Positions 25,064-33,405 of a stretch of DNA of 64,000 nt are shown one piece after another. Position 1 is the first letter of the stretch, and each line of letters opens with the position of its first letter. Made by a program: the position numbers and the translations under genes. Source of the stretch: JAIBBD01 sp041390685 (GTDB taxonomy: Bacteria; Chloroflexota; Dehalococcoidia; UBA2979); NCBI GenBank assembly GCA_041390685.1, contig JAWKPL010000001.1, forward strand, positions 1,860,001 to 1,924,000, written 5' to 3'. The notes under the pieces were generated by a model. It saw only the letters and a program-made list of their open reading frames with translations, was not told the origin of the DNA and did no database searches.

Positions 25064-26182
25064 TCAGCCGAGGTCGACGCGCACGCGCTGACCGGACATC
25101 GACGCCTCCTCGAGCGCGTCGAGGAAGCGGTGGCGGCGGACGGCGTGCCCGAAGTCCGGGTGCGCCGGACCGCCGCCGTTGATGGCGTTGCCGAGGCGGC
25201 GAACGAGTTGCGCGACGTTCAATGGCGGACCGCTGAGGGTGTCGGGCACCCAGCGATCGGTGACCTCCAGCGGGATCTCGTGGAGCGCGCGCTCGCCGTG
25301 CTGTGCGCCTTCGAGGTAGAGGTCGCCCATCTGGGCGCCGCCCGTCGAGGTGACGCGCAGCGTGCCCTCGGAGCCCTGGATCTCGAAGCGGAAGCCGGTG
25401 CCGACGGCGGGGACGCTCTTGATGGCGGCGGAGACGAGCGCGCCGCCCTCGATCGTGCCGCTCAGCAGGACGTGGTCGGGGGATGTGACATCGAGCATCT
25501 GGTCGGTGCCCTCGAGCGCGACTCGTGGGACGCGGGTGGAGACGACAGCGGAGACGTCCTCGAACTCGCCGAGGCAGAAGGCGAGGGCGTCGAGGGAGTG
25601 GCCGGCGGCGATGCTGAGGGTCGATGCGCCTTTCGCGCGGTCGACGGCCCAGGCGAAGGTCTCGCGCCTCGGGCCGGCGCCCGGGAGCGCGGAGTACATG
25701 TCAGCGGAGAGCACCTCGCCGATATAGCCGCCGGCGACCAGTTCGCGGAGCCGGACGAACGCGGGCGCGCCGCGGGCCTGGAGGCCGACCATGTTGCGGA
25801 CGCCGCGCGCCTCGGCGAGGTCGCGCAGCTCGACCGCCTCGGCGGTGTTCGCGCCGAGGGGCCACTCGCAGAAGACGTGCTTGCCCGCCTCGATGGCGGA
25901 CTTCACGAGGGCATAGTGCCCGGGCACGCGGACACAGACGACGACGAGGTCGACCTCCGGATGGGCGGCGAGGATGGCGGCATCATCGAAGGCGTGCCTG
26001 ATGCCGAAGCGCTCGGCAGTCTCGCGTGCGGTAGTCATCTGCGTGGTCGCGACCGCCACGAGGTCGAACTCGGGGAGCGCCTCGAGGGCCGGAAGGTGGG
26101 CGCGGGTGCCCCAGCCGTAGTTCACGTTCGCGCCGATGATGCCGACGCCGAGGGTGTCCGGCACGGTGATGCTCCTCGTCAT
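25064..26182 (-). CDS. Gfo/Idh/MocA family oxidoreductase
   Basis: A 372-residue NAD(P)-dependent oxidoreductase. The N-terminal Rossmann fold starts LGVGIIGANVNYGWGTRAHLPAL, with the EAGKHVFCEWPLGANTAEAVELRDLA segment that contains the family's E/K-P-like motif (here EWPLG in place of EKPLA, seen in some members such as galactose 80-like proteins). The C-terminal domain has VLSADMYSALPG and GSEGTLRVTS. It likely oxidises or reduces a sugar or polyol, or acts as a regulator of the Gal80 type. ATG 26182 is preferred to 26218 because it places the Rossmann motif at residue 10; the ribosome-binding site is weak. Confidence 0.83.
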   Translation of the reverse strand: MTRSITVPDTLGVGIIGANVNYGWGTRAHLPALEALPEFDLVAVATTQMTTARETAERFGIRHAFDDAAILAAHPEVDLVVVCVRVPGHYALVKSAIEAGKHVFCEWPLGANTAEAVELRDLAEARGVRNMVGLQARGAPAFVRLRELVAGGYIGEVLSADMYSALPGAGPRRETFAWAVDRAKGASTLSIAAGHSLDALAFCLGEFEDVSAVVSTRVPRVALEGTDQMLDVTSPDHVLLSGTIEGGALVSAAIKSVPAVGTGFRFEIQGSEGTLRVTSTGGAQMGDLYLEGAQHGERALHEIPLEVTDRWVPDTLSGPPLNVAQLVRRLGNAINGGGPAHPDFGHAVRRHRFLDALEEASMSGQRVRVDLG

Positions 26183-26234
26183 GCTGCTTCGGGCGGGATG
26201 CCGGACGGGATGATACACCGCCCGCGAGCGGAGG

Positions 26235-26573
26235 CTAGTCGCGGCGCAGGAGGGCGAGGATCAGGACGGGCGGAAGCGTGAACAGGAGCCCGACGAAGAG
26301 CGTGCCGACGAACACGAGGCCGACCTGATAGTCGTCATTGCCGACCTCGTTGTCGATGGCGCCGACGAGGGCGACCGCGGCGGCCGCGAGCATCCCGGCG
26401 GCGACGAAGCTCATGGCGTCGAGGCCGCGGCTGGCGAACCACGCCGTGACGGCCGGACCGACGACCAGGGCGAGGATGAGCAGCGCCGTGAGGGGGGCCG
26501 GCATGCTGATCGTGACCGCGAGGGCGGTCAGGGCGGCACAGATGGCGGCGGGAATGAGCAGCCGGGCAGACAT
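26235..26573 (-). CDS. Four-helix membrane protein, unknown function
   Basis: A 112-residue protein made almost wholly of hydrophobic helices: LLIPAAICAALTALAVTIS, LTALLILALVVGPAVTAWF, MSFVAAGMLAAAAVALVGAI and VGLVFVGTLFVGLLFTLPPVLILALL. A short acidic loop (DNEVGNDDYQ) separates helices 3 and 4. No family recognised. The start ATG 26573 has TACAAT 7 nt upstream and no Shine-Dalgarno, which fits a leaderless transcript. It lies after rodA on the same strand but has its own promoter-like box. Confidence 0.65.
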   Translation of the reverse strand: MSARLLIPAAICAALTALAVTISMPAPLTALLILALVVGPAVTAWFASRGLDAMSFVAAGMLAAAAVALVGAIDNEVGNDDYQVGLVFVGTLFVGLLFTLPPVLILALLRRD

Positions 26574-26616
26574 CGGAGCGATTGTAGGGGTGGGCGGCGT
26601 TACGGCCTCGCGCGGG

Positions 26617-27756
26617 TCAGCGCCAGCGCTCGGCGCGCCATTGCTCCTCGGAGGTGGCGGGACGGCGGGCGGCGACGCTCTGCAGGAGGCCGACCGCGAG
26701 CAGCATCGCGACGAGGGCGGAACCACCCTGCGAGATGAAGGGGAGCGGGATACCGGTCGTGGGCAGCAGGCGGAGGTTCACTGCGATGTTGACCACGCCC
26801 TGGATGAGCACCATGGCGGTGAGCCCGGTGGCCAGCAGGCGGCCAAAGGCGTCGGGCGCCCTCGACGCCGCGGTGAAGCCCCTCGTCACGACCGCGGCGA
26901 GGAGGGCGATGAGGAGCAGACCGCCGAGCAGGCCCAGCTCGGCGCCGAGAAAGCCGAACATAAAGTCACTCGAGCGGGCGGAGACGGCATCCAGGTGTGA
27001 CTCGGCGCCGCTGAACAGGCCGTGCCCGGTGACGCCGCCGGTGCCGAGCGCCACCTCGACCTGCCTCAAGTTGAAGCCGCTGCCGAGGGGGTCGCGGCCG
27101 GGGTCGAGGAAGACGGCGAGTCGCTCGCGCTGGTAGTCGGGGACGCCGATGAAGAGCAGCGGGATGAGCGCCAGGACGATGATGGCGAGCGCGGCGAGGG
27201 TGCGCCAGGGGACGCCCCACGCCACGACCGCCACGAGCCAGATCCCGGCGAGCACGATCACCGTGCCGAGGTCCGGCTGTAAGGCCACCAGCCCCATCGG
27301 CAGTGCGGTGACCGCGAGCGACACGGCGATGGCTGGCGGGCGGGGCTGACGACCGGCGGCGTAGGCCGCCAGGGCCACGGCCAGACCGAGCTTGGCGAAC
27401 TCGGACGGCTGGACGGTGATGCCGCCGACGCCCAGCCAGCGCTGCGCGCCGTGCTCACTGACCCCGACGACGAGCACCGCGGCGAGGAGGAGGAGTGACA
27501 GGCCGTAGACGACCGTGGTGAACGGGGCGAGCAGCCGGTAGTCGACGCGGGCGGCGACGAGCATCGCGGCGATGCCGATGACGGCGTACGCGCCCTGGCG
27601 CAGCGCCTCGCTCGACGAGGCGGCGTCTCGAGGGCCCTCGAGGGAGGCGGAGTAGACCATCAGCACTCCCAGGGGCACGAGCACGCCGACGGCGAGCCAG
27701 AGCCAGCGGTCGGAGCGCGGGAGAGGGACGGGGAGCGGGAGCGGCTGGCGGATCAT
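26617..27756 (-). CDS. rodA: Rod-shape SEDS glycosyltransferase RodA
   Basis: A 379-residue SEDS-family protein with about ten transmembrane helices. It polymerises lipid II into glycan strands during side-wall synthesis, paired with PBP2. Signatures seen: GVGGITVQPSEFAKLGLAVALAAY, MGLVALQPDLGTVIVLAGIWL, GSGFNLRQVEVALGTGGVTGHGLF (with the conserved GxGxG-like loop) and the C-terminal NIAVNLRLLPTTGIPLPFISQGGSALVA, which is diagnostic for FtsW/RodA. The start ATG overlaps the stop of the PBP2 gene (ATGA), tying it to the rod complex instead of to division (FtsW). Confidence 0.93.
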   Translation of the reverse strand: MIRQPLPLPVPLPRSDRWLWLAVGVLVPLGVLMVYSASLEGPRDAASSSEALRQGAYAVIGIAAMLVAARVDYRLLAPFTTVVYGLSLLLLAAVLVVGVSEHGAQRWLGVGGITVQPSEFAKLGLAVALAAYAAGRQPRPPAIAVSLAVTALPMGLVALQPDLGTVIVLAGIWLVAVVAWGVPWRTLAALAIIVLALIPLLFIGVPDYQRERLAVFLDPGRDPLGSGFNLRQVEVALGTGGVTGHGLFSGAESHLDAVSARSSDFMFGFLGAELGLLGGLLLIALLAAVVTRGFTAASRAPDAFGRLLATGLTAMVLIQGVVNIAVNLRLLPTTGIPLPFISQGGSALVAMLLAVGLLQSVAARRPATSEEQWRAERWR

Positions 27757-29639
27757 CGGGCGACCAGGGCCTGGCCCGGCGGGAGGTTGAAGTACGCCTC
27801 GAGGATCCGCTTCGCGACGGGTGCCGCGTAGGTCTGTCCGACGCCGTGCTCGATGTAGACGATGACAGCGACCTGCGGGTCGTCGTACGGCGCAAAGCCC
27901 ATGTACCAGCCGTGGGAGTCGTACGAACCGTCGGGGCGCTGCGCGCCGAACTCAGCGGTGCCGGTCTTGCCGCCGATGACCACGGCGTCCGGCTTGCCCT
28001 CGAAGGCGGTGCCGCCGGGGCTGGCGGCGACGTGCATCGACTCGCGGACGGTCTCCATGTGCGCCTCGTCGACGGGGACGCGGTTGCGGAGGATGCGCGG
28101 GAAGGCCTCGACAACGTCACCGCGGCGGAGGCCGTGCGCGACGCGGGGTTGCAGGACGTCGCCGTCGTTGGCGATGGCGGCGGCGGCGACGGCCATTTGA
28201 ATGGGGGTGGTGGTGAGGTAGCCCTGGCCGATGCCGTAGGTGTAGGTGTCGCCGAGGACCCATGGCTCCCCGATGGTCTCTTCCTTCCACGCGGCGTCGG
28301 GGACAAGGCCGTCCGCCTCGCCGGGGAGGTCGAGGCCGGTGGGGCCGCCGAGGCCGAAGGCGCGCGCGTAGCTCGCGACGCGGGCAGAGCCGAGCCCCTC
28401 GAAGTGTTCGCCGTCCTGGTCGTAGCCGCCCGCCAGGTAGTAGAAGTACACGTCTGACGAGCGGGCCATGCCGCCGTTGAAGTCGAGGGTCCCGTGGGCC
28501 GCCCAGTCGCGGAACACATAGGTGACGCCGGGGTTGTAGATGTCGCGGATGGTGATGGCTCCGGTGCTGGTGATGCGCGTGGAGGGCTGGGCGATGCCCT
28601 CCTGCAGGGCGGCCGCGCCGACCAGCGGCTTGAAGATCGAACCCGGGGCGTGCACCTCCATGTAGCCGCGGTGCAGCAGCGGCTTCGCGGGGTCGTCGAG
28701 GAGCCGCTCGAGGGCCGCGGAGTCGGTGCGGCCGGCGAAGACGTTCGCGTCGTACGAGGGGAGCGAAACGAGGGCGAGGAGTTCGCCGGAGCGGACGTCC
28801 ATCACGACGGCGGCGCCGGCGGCCATCGCAGGTTGGCCCGCGGCGTCGAGGCCGCCGGGCGGGAGCGCCTTCGCAATGCCGTCCTGGAGCGCGTCGCGGA
28901 CAGCCTGCTGAAGGCGGATGTCGATGGCGAGGACGAGGTCGGCGCCGGTCCGCGGGGCGACGTCGCCGAGGCGAGCTATCTCGCGGCCGGAGGGGTGAGA
29001 CGAGATGAGGCGTTTGCCGGGCTCGCCACGCAGGAACGACTCGTACGTGAGTTCAACGCCGGTGCGTCCAACGCGGTCGTCGAGGTCGTACCCGGCGTCG
29101 AGGTAGCCAGCCACCTCGTCGGGTTCGATGGGGCCGACGTAACCGAGGATCTGCGGCATCAGGTCGCCGGAAGCGTAGATGCGGACGGGGTGCGCGTCGA
29201 CGCGGACGCCGTCGAGGCCGGTGAGGGCGGCACGCGCCTCGATGGCCGCGGTGGCATCGAGGTGGTCACGGATGACGACCGGGGCGAAGGCGTCCGGCTG
29301 CTCGCCGTTGCGGGCGGCCTCCTCGATCACGGCGAGCGGGACGCCGGTCGCGTGCTCCACGGCGATGAGCGCGGCGAGGCGGGAGGCGGGGCTGGCGGGC
29401 AACTCGCCGGGGATGATCACGACCTCGAACTCCGGCTGGTTGCGGGCGAGGACGACGCCGTTACGGTCCGTGATGATCCCGCGGGGGGCCTCGATGGGGA
29501 CGGCGCGGGTGCTCAGCTCGTCCGCGAGCTGGCGGTAGTGGGCCGACTGGAGCAGCTGCATCCGCGCGAGCTGCAGGGCGAGCAGGCCGAACAGCACCAG
29601 GGCGACGACTCGCAGCGCGACGAGGCGGCTCGCCGTCAC
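27753..29639 (-). CDS. mrdA: Penicillin-binding protein 2 (MrdA), peptidoglycan transpeptidase
   Basis: A 628-residue class B penicillin-binding protein that crosslinks side-wall peptidoglycan. One N-terminal anchor (LVALRVVALVLFGLLALQLA), a dimerisation domain from about 45 (APRGIITDRNGVVLA), then the transpeptidase with SIFK at 334-337 (Ser334 nucleophile), SSD at 394-396 and KTGT at 558-561. The acyl-enzyme motifs are all intact. GTG 29639 overlaps the mreD stop (GTGA), so I prefer it to the longer frame. It lies between mreD and rodA in the usual rod-complex order. Confidence 0.93.
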   Translation of the reverse strand: MTASRLVALRVVALVLFGLLALQLARMQLLQSAHYRQLADELSTRAVPIEAPRGIITDRNGVVLARNQPEFEVVIIPGELPASPASRLAALIAVEHATGVPLAVIEEAARNGEQPDAFAPVVIRDHLDATAAIEARAALTGLDGVRVDAHPVRIYASGDLMPQILGYVGPIEPDEVAGYLDAGYDLDDRVGRTGVELTYESFLRGEPGKRLISSHPSGREIARLGDVAPRTGADLVLAIDIRLQQAVRDALQDGIAKALPPGGLDAAGQPAMAAGAAVVMDVRSGELLALVSLPSYDANVFAGRTDSAALERLLDDPAKPLLHRGYMEVHAPGSIFKPLVGAAALQEGIAQPSTRITSTGAITIRDIYNPGVTYVFRDWAAHGTLDFNGGMARSSDVYFYYLAGGYDQDGEHFEGLGSARVASYARAFGLGGPTGLDLPGEADGLVPDAAWKEETIGEPWVLGDTYTYGIGQGYLTTTPIQMAVAAAAIANDGDVLQPRVAHGLRRGDVVEAFPRILRNRVPVDEAHMETVRESMHVAASPGGTAFEGKPDAVVIGGKTGTAEFGAQRPDGSYDSHGWYMGFAPYDDPQVAVIVYIEHGVGQTYAAPVAKRILEAYFNLPPGQALVAR

Positions 29640-30127
29640 CGGAACAGCCCGGGGGCGCGGCGGGTGCGGAGCGGCCACAGGAGCGCCGCGAACAGTGTCG
29701 ATGCGATGGCGGTCAGCAGCGCGGCCCCGAAGAGCGTCGCAAGGGCGGAGGGGAGCCCTCGGATGTCGCCCGCGGCGAGCCAGAGGAGCGCGAGATAGCC
29801 GAGCGCGCCGAGCGCCGCGACGAGCGGAGCGCGCGCGAACTGGGCGAGGCTGTCGGGGTCCGGGCGGCGCCGGACGAGCAGCCCTGCGGTAGGCAGGAGC
29901 GCGAGGAGGAACCAGCCGAGGCGCTCCTCGGAGAGCAGGGCGAGTGGGAGCGGCGCGACGAGGAGGGCCGGCCAGAGCTCCCCGGGGCCGCGAAGGGCGC
30001 CCCAGGCAGCCAGGAGGGCCACCGGGAGGAGCGGTGCGGCCGAGGGATCGAAGAAGAGCGCGGGAAGCGCTCCGACCTGCAGCAGTGAGGCGACGAGCGC
30101 GAGGGCGGCCACGAAGACGCGAGTCAC
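29636..30127 (-). CDS. mreD: Rod shape-determining protein MreD
   Basis: A 163-residue membrane protein with about five hydrophobic helices (VFVAALALVASLLQVGALPAL, LLPVALLAAWGALRG, LWPALLVAPLPLALL, FLLALLPTAGLLV, and a C-terminal pair). Sequence conservation of MreD is low; the call rests mainly on size, topology and its place between mreC and PBP2. MreD links MreC to the elongation machinery at the membrane. The GTG start overlaps the mreC stop as GTGA, and its own stop overlaps the next start, so three genes are translationally coupled. Confidence 0.85.
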   Translation of the reverse strand: MTRVFVAALALVASLLQVGALPALFFDPSAAPLLPVALLAAWGALRGPGELWPALLVAPLPLALLSEERLGWFLLALLPTAGLLVRRRPDPDSLAQFARAPLVAALGALGYLALLWLAAGDIRGLPSALATLFGAALLTAIASTLFAALLWPLRTRRAPGLFR

Positions 30128-30960
30128 CGGGCTGCCTCGTCCGTCGCGGCGTCGGGGACGGGCGCGAAGCCAGTCATGATGAGGACGTGCTCGAGGCGAG
30201 CGTAGTCGGTGAGCGGCTCCACTTCGATGGTCGCGAACAGGTCCTGGGCACGCGCCTGACGAGACGTCACGCGGCCGATGAGGAGTCCGGCGGGGAGCAG
30301 GCCGCCAAGGGGGGAACTCACGATGAGGTCGCCGACCTCGACTTCGGTGTCGATGGACACGAAGTCGAGGCGGAGATGCGCGTCTTCGGTGCCGACAAGG
30401 GCGGCGGCGACACGCGACTGCTGGATTACGGCGGCGACGGCCGAACTGGCGTCGGTAAGGAGGCGGATGCGCGCGCGCCGCTCCTGCACCTCGGTGACGG
30501 TGCCGACGAGCGTCGCGCCCGCGCCGAGGACGGGCTGGCCGACGGCGATGCCATCGGCACGGCCGCGGTCGACGACGATGACCTGGCGGCCGGGGGCCGG
30601 ATCGCGGACGACGACCGAGGCGACGACCTGCTGGACGTCCTCGCCAGCGGCGGCGCGGAGCGCGGTGGAGGCCTCCACGGCGCCCTGATGCTCGCGGAGG
30701 GCCGCGGACTCCGCCTCGAGCCGGGCGACCTGCTCGCGGAGCGCGGCGTTCTCCTGGCTGAGCTCGTCGATCTGGCCAGCGTGCAGCACGACATCGGACA
30801 GCGGCCGGACGGCTTCGTGGAGCATCGTGGTGGCGGGGGCGAGCAGCGCTCCGCCGCGCTCCTCGAGCCGGTCGGAGAGCGGCAGCGGGGACAGGGCGAG
30901 GAGCAGCAGCCCGAGAAGGAGGAGGGCGGTGAGGCGCGCGGCGTTGCTCGTGCGGACCAA
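30124..30960 (-). CDS. mreC: Rod shape-determining protein MreC
   Basis: A 278-residue protein with one N-terminal transmembrane helix (ARLTALLLLGLLLLALSPLP), an Asp/Glu-rich coiled coil at about 60-95 (IDELSQENAALREQVARLEAESAALREHQ), and the two beta domains of MreC, including PAPGRQVIVVDRGRADGIAVGQPVLGAGATLVGTV and VGDLIVSSPLGGLLPAGLLIGRV, which are well conserved in the family. It scaffolds PBP2 and RodA at the outer face of the membrane. A 113-bp spacer separates it from mreB, so it may have its own promoter. Confidence 0.92.
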   Translation of the reverse strand: MVRTSNAARLTALLLLGLLLLALSPLPLSDRLEERGGALLAPATTMLHEAVRPLSDVVLHAGQIDELSQENAALREQVARLEAESAALREHQGAVEASTALRAAAGEDVQQVVASVVVRDPAPGRQVIVVDRGRADGIAVGQPVLGAGATLVGTVTEVQERRARIRLLTDASSAVAAVIQQSRVAAALVGTEDAHLRLDFVSIDTEVEVGDLIVSSPLGGLLPAGLLIGRVTSRQARAQDLFATIEVEPLTDYARLEHVLIMTGFAPVPDAATDEAAR

Positions 30961-31073
30961 CGGGGTTCCACCTCGAGGGCGTGACGCGTCGGCGCGTCCT
31001 GCGGGGAGTGAGTTTGCGGGCAGCCGTGTGGGGAGTCGCAGCCAGGCCGGTGGGGATACCGGCTGGCGCTATG

Positions 31074-32138
31074 TTAGCGCGGCGGCTTCCGGGTTACTAC
31101 CGCAGCCTGCACCTTCTGCAGCGTCTCTGCCTCTTCGAGCGCTTCGCCGCAGCCTCGGACGACCGCGCGCAGCGGATCTTCAGCGACATACACGGGGAAG
31201 CGTGTCTCGGTGGCGATGCGGCGATCGAGGCCCCGGAGTAGGGAGCCGCCGCCGGCCATGGCGATGCCGTGGAGCATGAGGTCAGCGATCAGCTCGGGCG
31301 GGGTGGTCTCGATGGTGGCGCGGACGGCGCGGATGATCTCGTTGGTGACGGGCGAGAGGGCGTCGCGCACCTCGACGGTGGAGAGCTCGACGGCGCGTGG
31401 GAGGCCTGTGGCGAGGTCGCGCCCTCGAAGGTCGACAGAGCCCTCGTCGTCGAGGGGATAGGCGGAACCGGCTTCGATCTTGATCTGCTCGGCGCTGCGT
31501 TCACCGATGAGCAGGTTATGCATCTGGCGTGCGTAGGTGATGAGAGCGTGGTCCATGGCGTCGCCGGCGGCGCGGACCGAGGTGGCGTTCACGATGCCGC
31601 CGAGGGCGATGACGGCCACCTCGGTGGTGCCGCCGCCGATGTCGACGATCATCGAGCCAGAGGCGTCCATCACGGGGAGGCGTGCACCGATGGCGGCGGC
31701 CATGGGCTCCTCGATGAGGTAGGCGGAGCGGGCGCCGGCGGCGAGGGCGGCGTCGTGGACGGCGCGCTTCTCGACCTCGGTGGCGCCGGAGGGGATGCCG
31801 ACGACGACGCGCGGCTTGGGGATGCCGAGGCCGAAGCGCTCGTGCACGGAGCGGATGAAGTGCTGGAGCATGCGCTCGGTGACGGCGAAGTCGGAGATGA
31901 CGCCGTCGCGGAGCGGGCGGACGGCGACGATGCTCGAGGGGGTGCGCCCGACCATGCGCTTCGCCTCCTCGCCGATGGCGAGGATGCGCTTCGAGACACG
32001 ATCGATGGCGACGACCGAGGGCTCATCGATGAGAATGCCGCGGCCGCGGACGGTGACGAGCGTGTTCGCCGTGCCGAGGTCGATGCCGATGTCGTGGGAG
32101 AACATCCCGAGGAAGGACGCAAGGGGATTGATCGCCAC
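31074..32138 (-). CDS. mreB: Actin-like cell-shape protein MreB
   Basis: A 354-residue actin homologue that forms membrane-bound filaments and steers wall synthesis. ATP-binding motifs: phosphate 1 DIGIDLGTANTLV, connect 1 region RPLRDGVISDFAVTERML, phosphate 2 MIVDIGGGTTEVAVI, and adenosine IAMAGGGSLLRGLD. EEPMAAAIGA is also diagnostic. The start is uncertain: GTG 32138 gives the usual 354 residues, while the in-frame ATG 11 codons later (MFSHDIG) is also a common MreB N-terminus; neither has a good Shine-Dalgarno. It heads the mreBCD-mrdA-rodA block. Confidence 0.95.
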   Translation of the reverse strand: MAINPLASFLGMFSHDIGIDLGTANTLVTVRGRGILIDEPSVVAIDRVSKRILAIGEEAKRMVGRTPSSIVAVRPLRDGVISDFAVTERMLQHFIRSVHERFGLGIPKPRVVVGIPSGATEVEKRAVHDAALAAGARSAYLIEEPMAAAIGARLPVMDASGSMIVDIGGGTTEVAVIALGGIVNATSVRAAGDAMDHALITYARQMHNLLIGERSAEQIKIEAGSAYPLDDEGSVDLRGRDLATGLPRAVELSTVEVRDALSPVTNEIIRAVRATIETTPPELIADLMLHGIAMAGGGSLLRGLDRRIATETRFPVYVAEDPLRAVVRGCGEALEEAETLQKVQAAVVTRKPPR

Positions 32139-32278
32139 AGCAGTGCCGTTCTGGGGAGGGGCGGCCGAGGGATGGGGGGAGTGCCCGGAGCGCCGCGCAC
32201 CGGAGGCAGGGCGAGTATACGGAGCGCGGGGCCGGCGGGACAAGGCGAGGGGGACCGCGGCGGGGGCCGACTCACGCC

Positions 32279-33403
32279 TCAGATTCCCGCCACGCCGCCG
32301 ATCGCGGAGCCGATGGCGAACGTGATCGTGGCGATCACCAGGCCGAGGACGAGCTGGCGCAGGCCGGAGAACCAGGGGCTGCGGCCTGTGAGCAGCGTGA
32401 TGGCGCTGCCCAGGGTGAACAGGCCGAGGCCGGCCAGGGTAGCGCTCAGGACGATGCCGGTGACGCCGCCCGTGAAGAAGAAGGGCAGCACCGGGAGCAG
32501 CGCGCCGATGGCGAAGAGGATGAACGAGGCGAAGGCAGCGGTCCACGGCGAACCCAGGTCCTCCGGGACGATGCCAAGCTCCTCGCGGGCAAGGACGCCG
32601 AGGGCGGACTCGGGGTCGGCCATAATGTGGGCGGCGAGCTCGTTTGCCTGCGCCTCGGGGAGGCCCTTGGCCTGGTAGATCAGCGCGAGTTCGTCGCGCT
32701 CAGCCTCGGGCATGCGCTCGAGTTCTTCGCGTTCGGCGGCGATTTGCGCTTCGGCGGCCTCGCGGGAGGAGGTCACGGAGATCCACTCGCCGAGGGCCAT
32801 CGAGAAGGCGCCGGCGAGAAGGCCGGCGACGCCAGCGAGGATGACGGTCGCGTGGCCCGGGTCGGCGCCCGCGACCCCCATCACCAGCGCGAGGTTCGAG
32901 GTCAGGCCGTCGTTGGCGCCGAGGACGGAGGCGCGGAGCGCGTTGCCGCCGCCGAGGGCGCGGTGGCGCGACTCGACGCGGCCGATCGAGGAGCCGGGGA
33001 GGCCACCGCGGCCGGAGATGGCGACGAAGATGCGCGCATGCTGGCGCTCGTCGGCGGGCAGCAGCTCCTCGGCGGCGCGGGGCTCGGCGGAGTAGACGAC
33101 ATCGGCTCCGGTCTCCTTCGCCTTGATCACCGGCAGCACGACATCGGGGCCGAGGCGGCGGGCGAACCACATCAGCAGGCGCGCGCTGCGTGATGGGCCT
33201 GCGGCCTGGGCGGGGACTCCGGCCTTGGCCAGCTCGTCGCGCCACAGCTGGAGGTGCCGTTCCTCGGTCTGGGCCATCTTGCGGTAGATCGTGCTGAGCT
33301 GTTCGTCCTGCTCGAGGTCGGCGAGCGTGCGGTAGTAGTAGACGCCGTTGATCTCGTCCTGGAGGTAGCCCTGGAAGCGCTCGATCTCGGCCTCGGTGGC
33401 CAC
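32279..33403 (-). CDS. Ferritin-like/VIT1-CCC1 family membrane protein
   Basis: A 374-residue fusion: an N-terminal rubrerythrin-like four-helix domain (about 1-135) with EINGVYYYRTLADLE and QTEERHLQLWRDEL, and ERQHARIF later, giving the Glu/His carboxylate-iron ligands, followed by a VIT/CCC1 domain (LRASVLGANDGLTSNLALVMGVAG) and four to five membrane helices. Such proteins (MbfA-like) move Fe2+ or Mn2+ out of the cytosol; some act as iron exporters. The GTG start lies next to the ligA stop region. Its stop is 141 bp from mreB. No Fur-like site could be identified by eye. Confidence 0.86.
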   Translation of the reverse strand: MATEAEIERFQGYLQDEINGVYYYRTLADLEQDEQLSTIYRKMAQTEERHLQLWRDELAKAGVPAQAAGPSRSARLLMWFARRLGPDVVLPVIKAKETGADVVYSAEPRAAEELLPADERQHARIFVAISGRGGLPGSSIGRVESRHRALGGGNALRASVLGANDGLTSNLALVMGVAGADPGHATVILAGVAGLLAGAFSMALGEWISVTSSREAAEAQIAAEREELERMPEAERDELALIYQAKGLPEAQANELAAHIMADPESALGVLAREELGIVPEDLGSPWTAAFASFILFAIGALLPVLPFFFTGGVTGIVLSATLAGLGLFTLGSAITLLTGRSPWFSGLRQLVLGLVIATITFAIGSAIGGVAGI

Positions 33404-33405
33404 GG

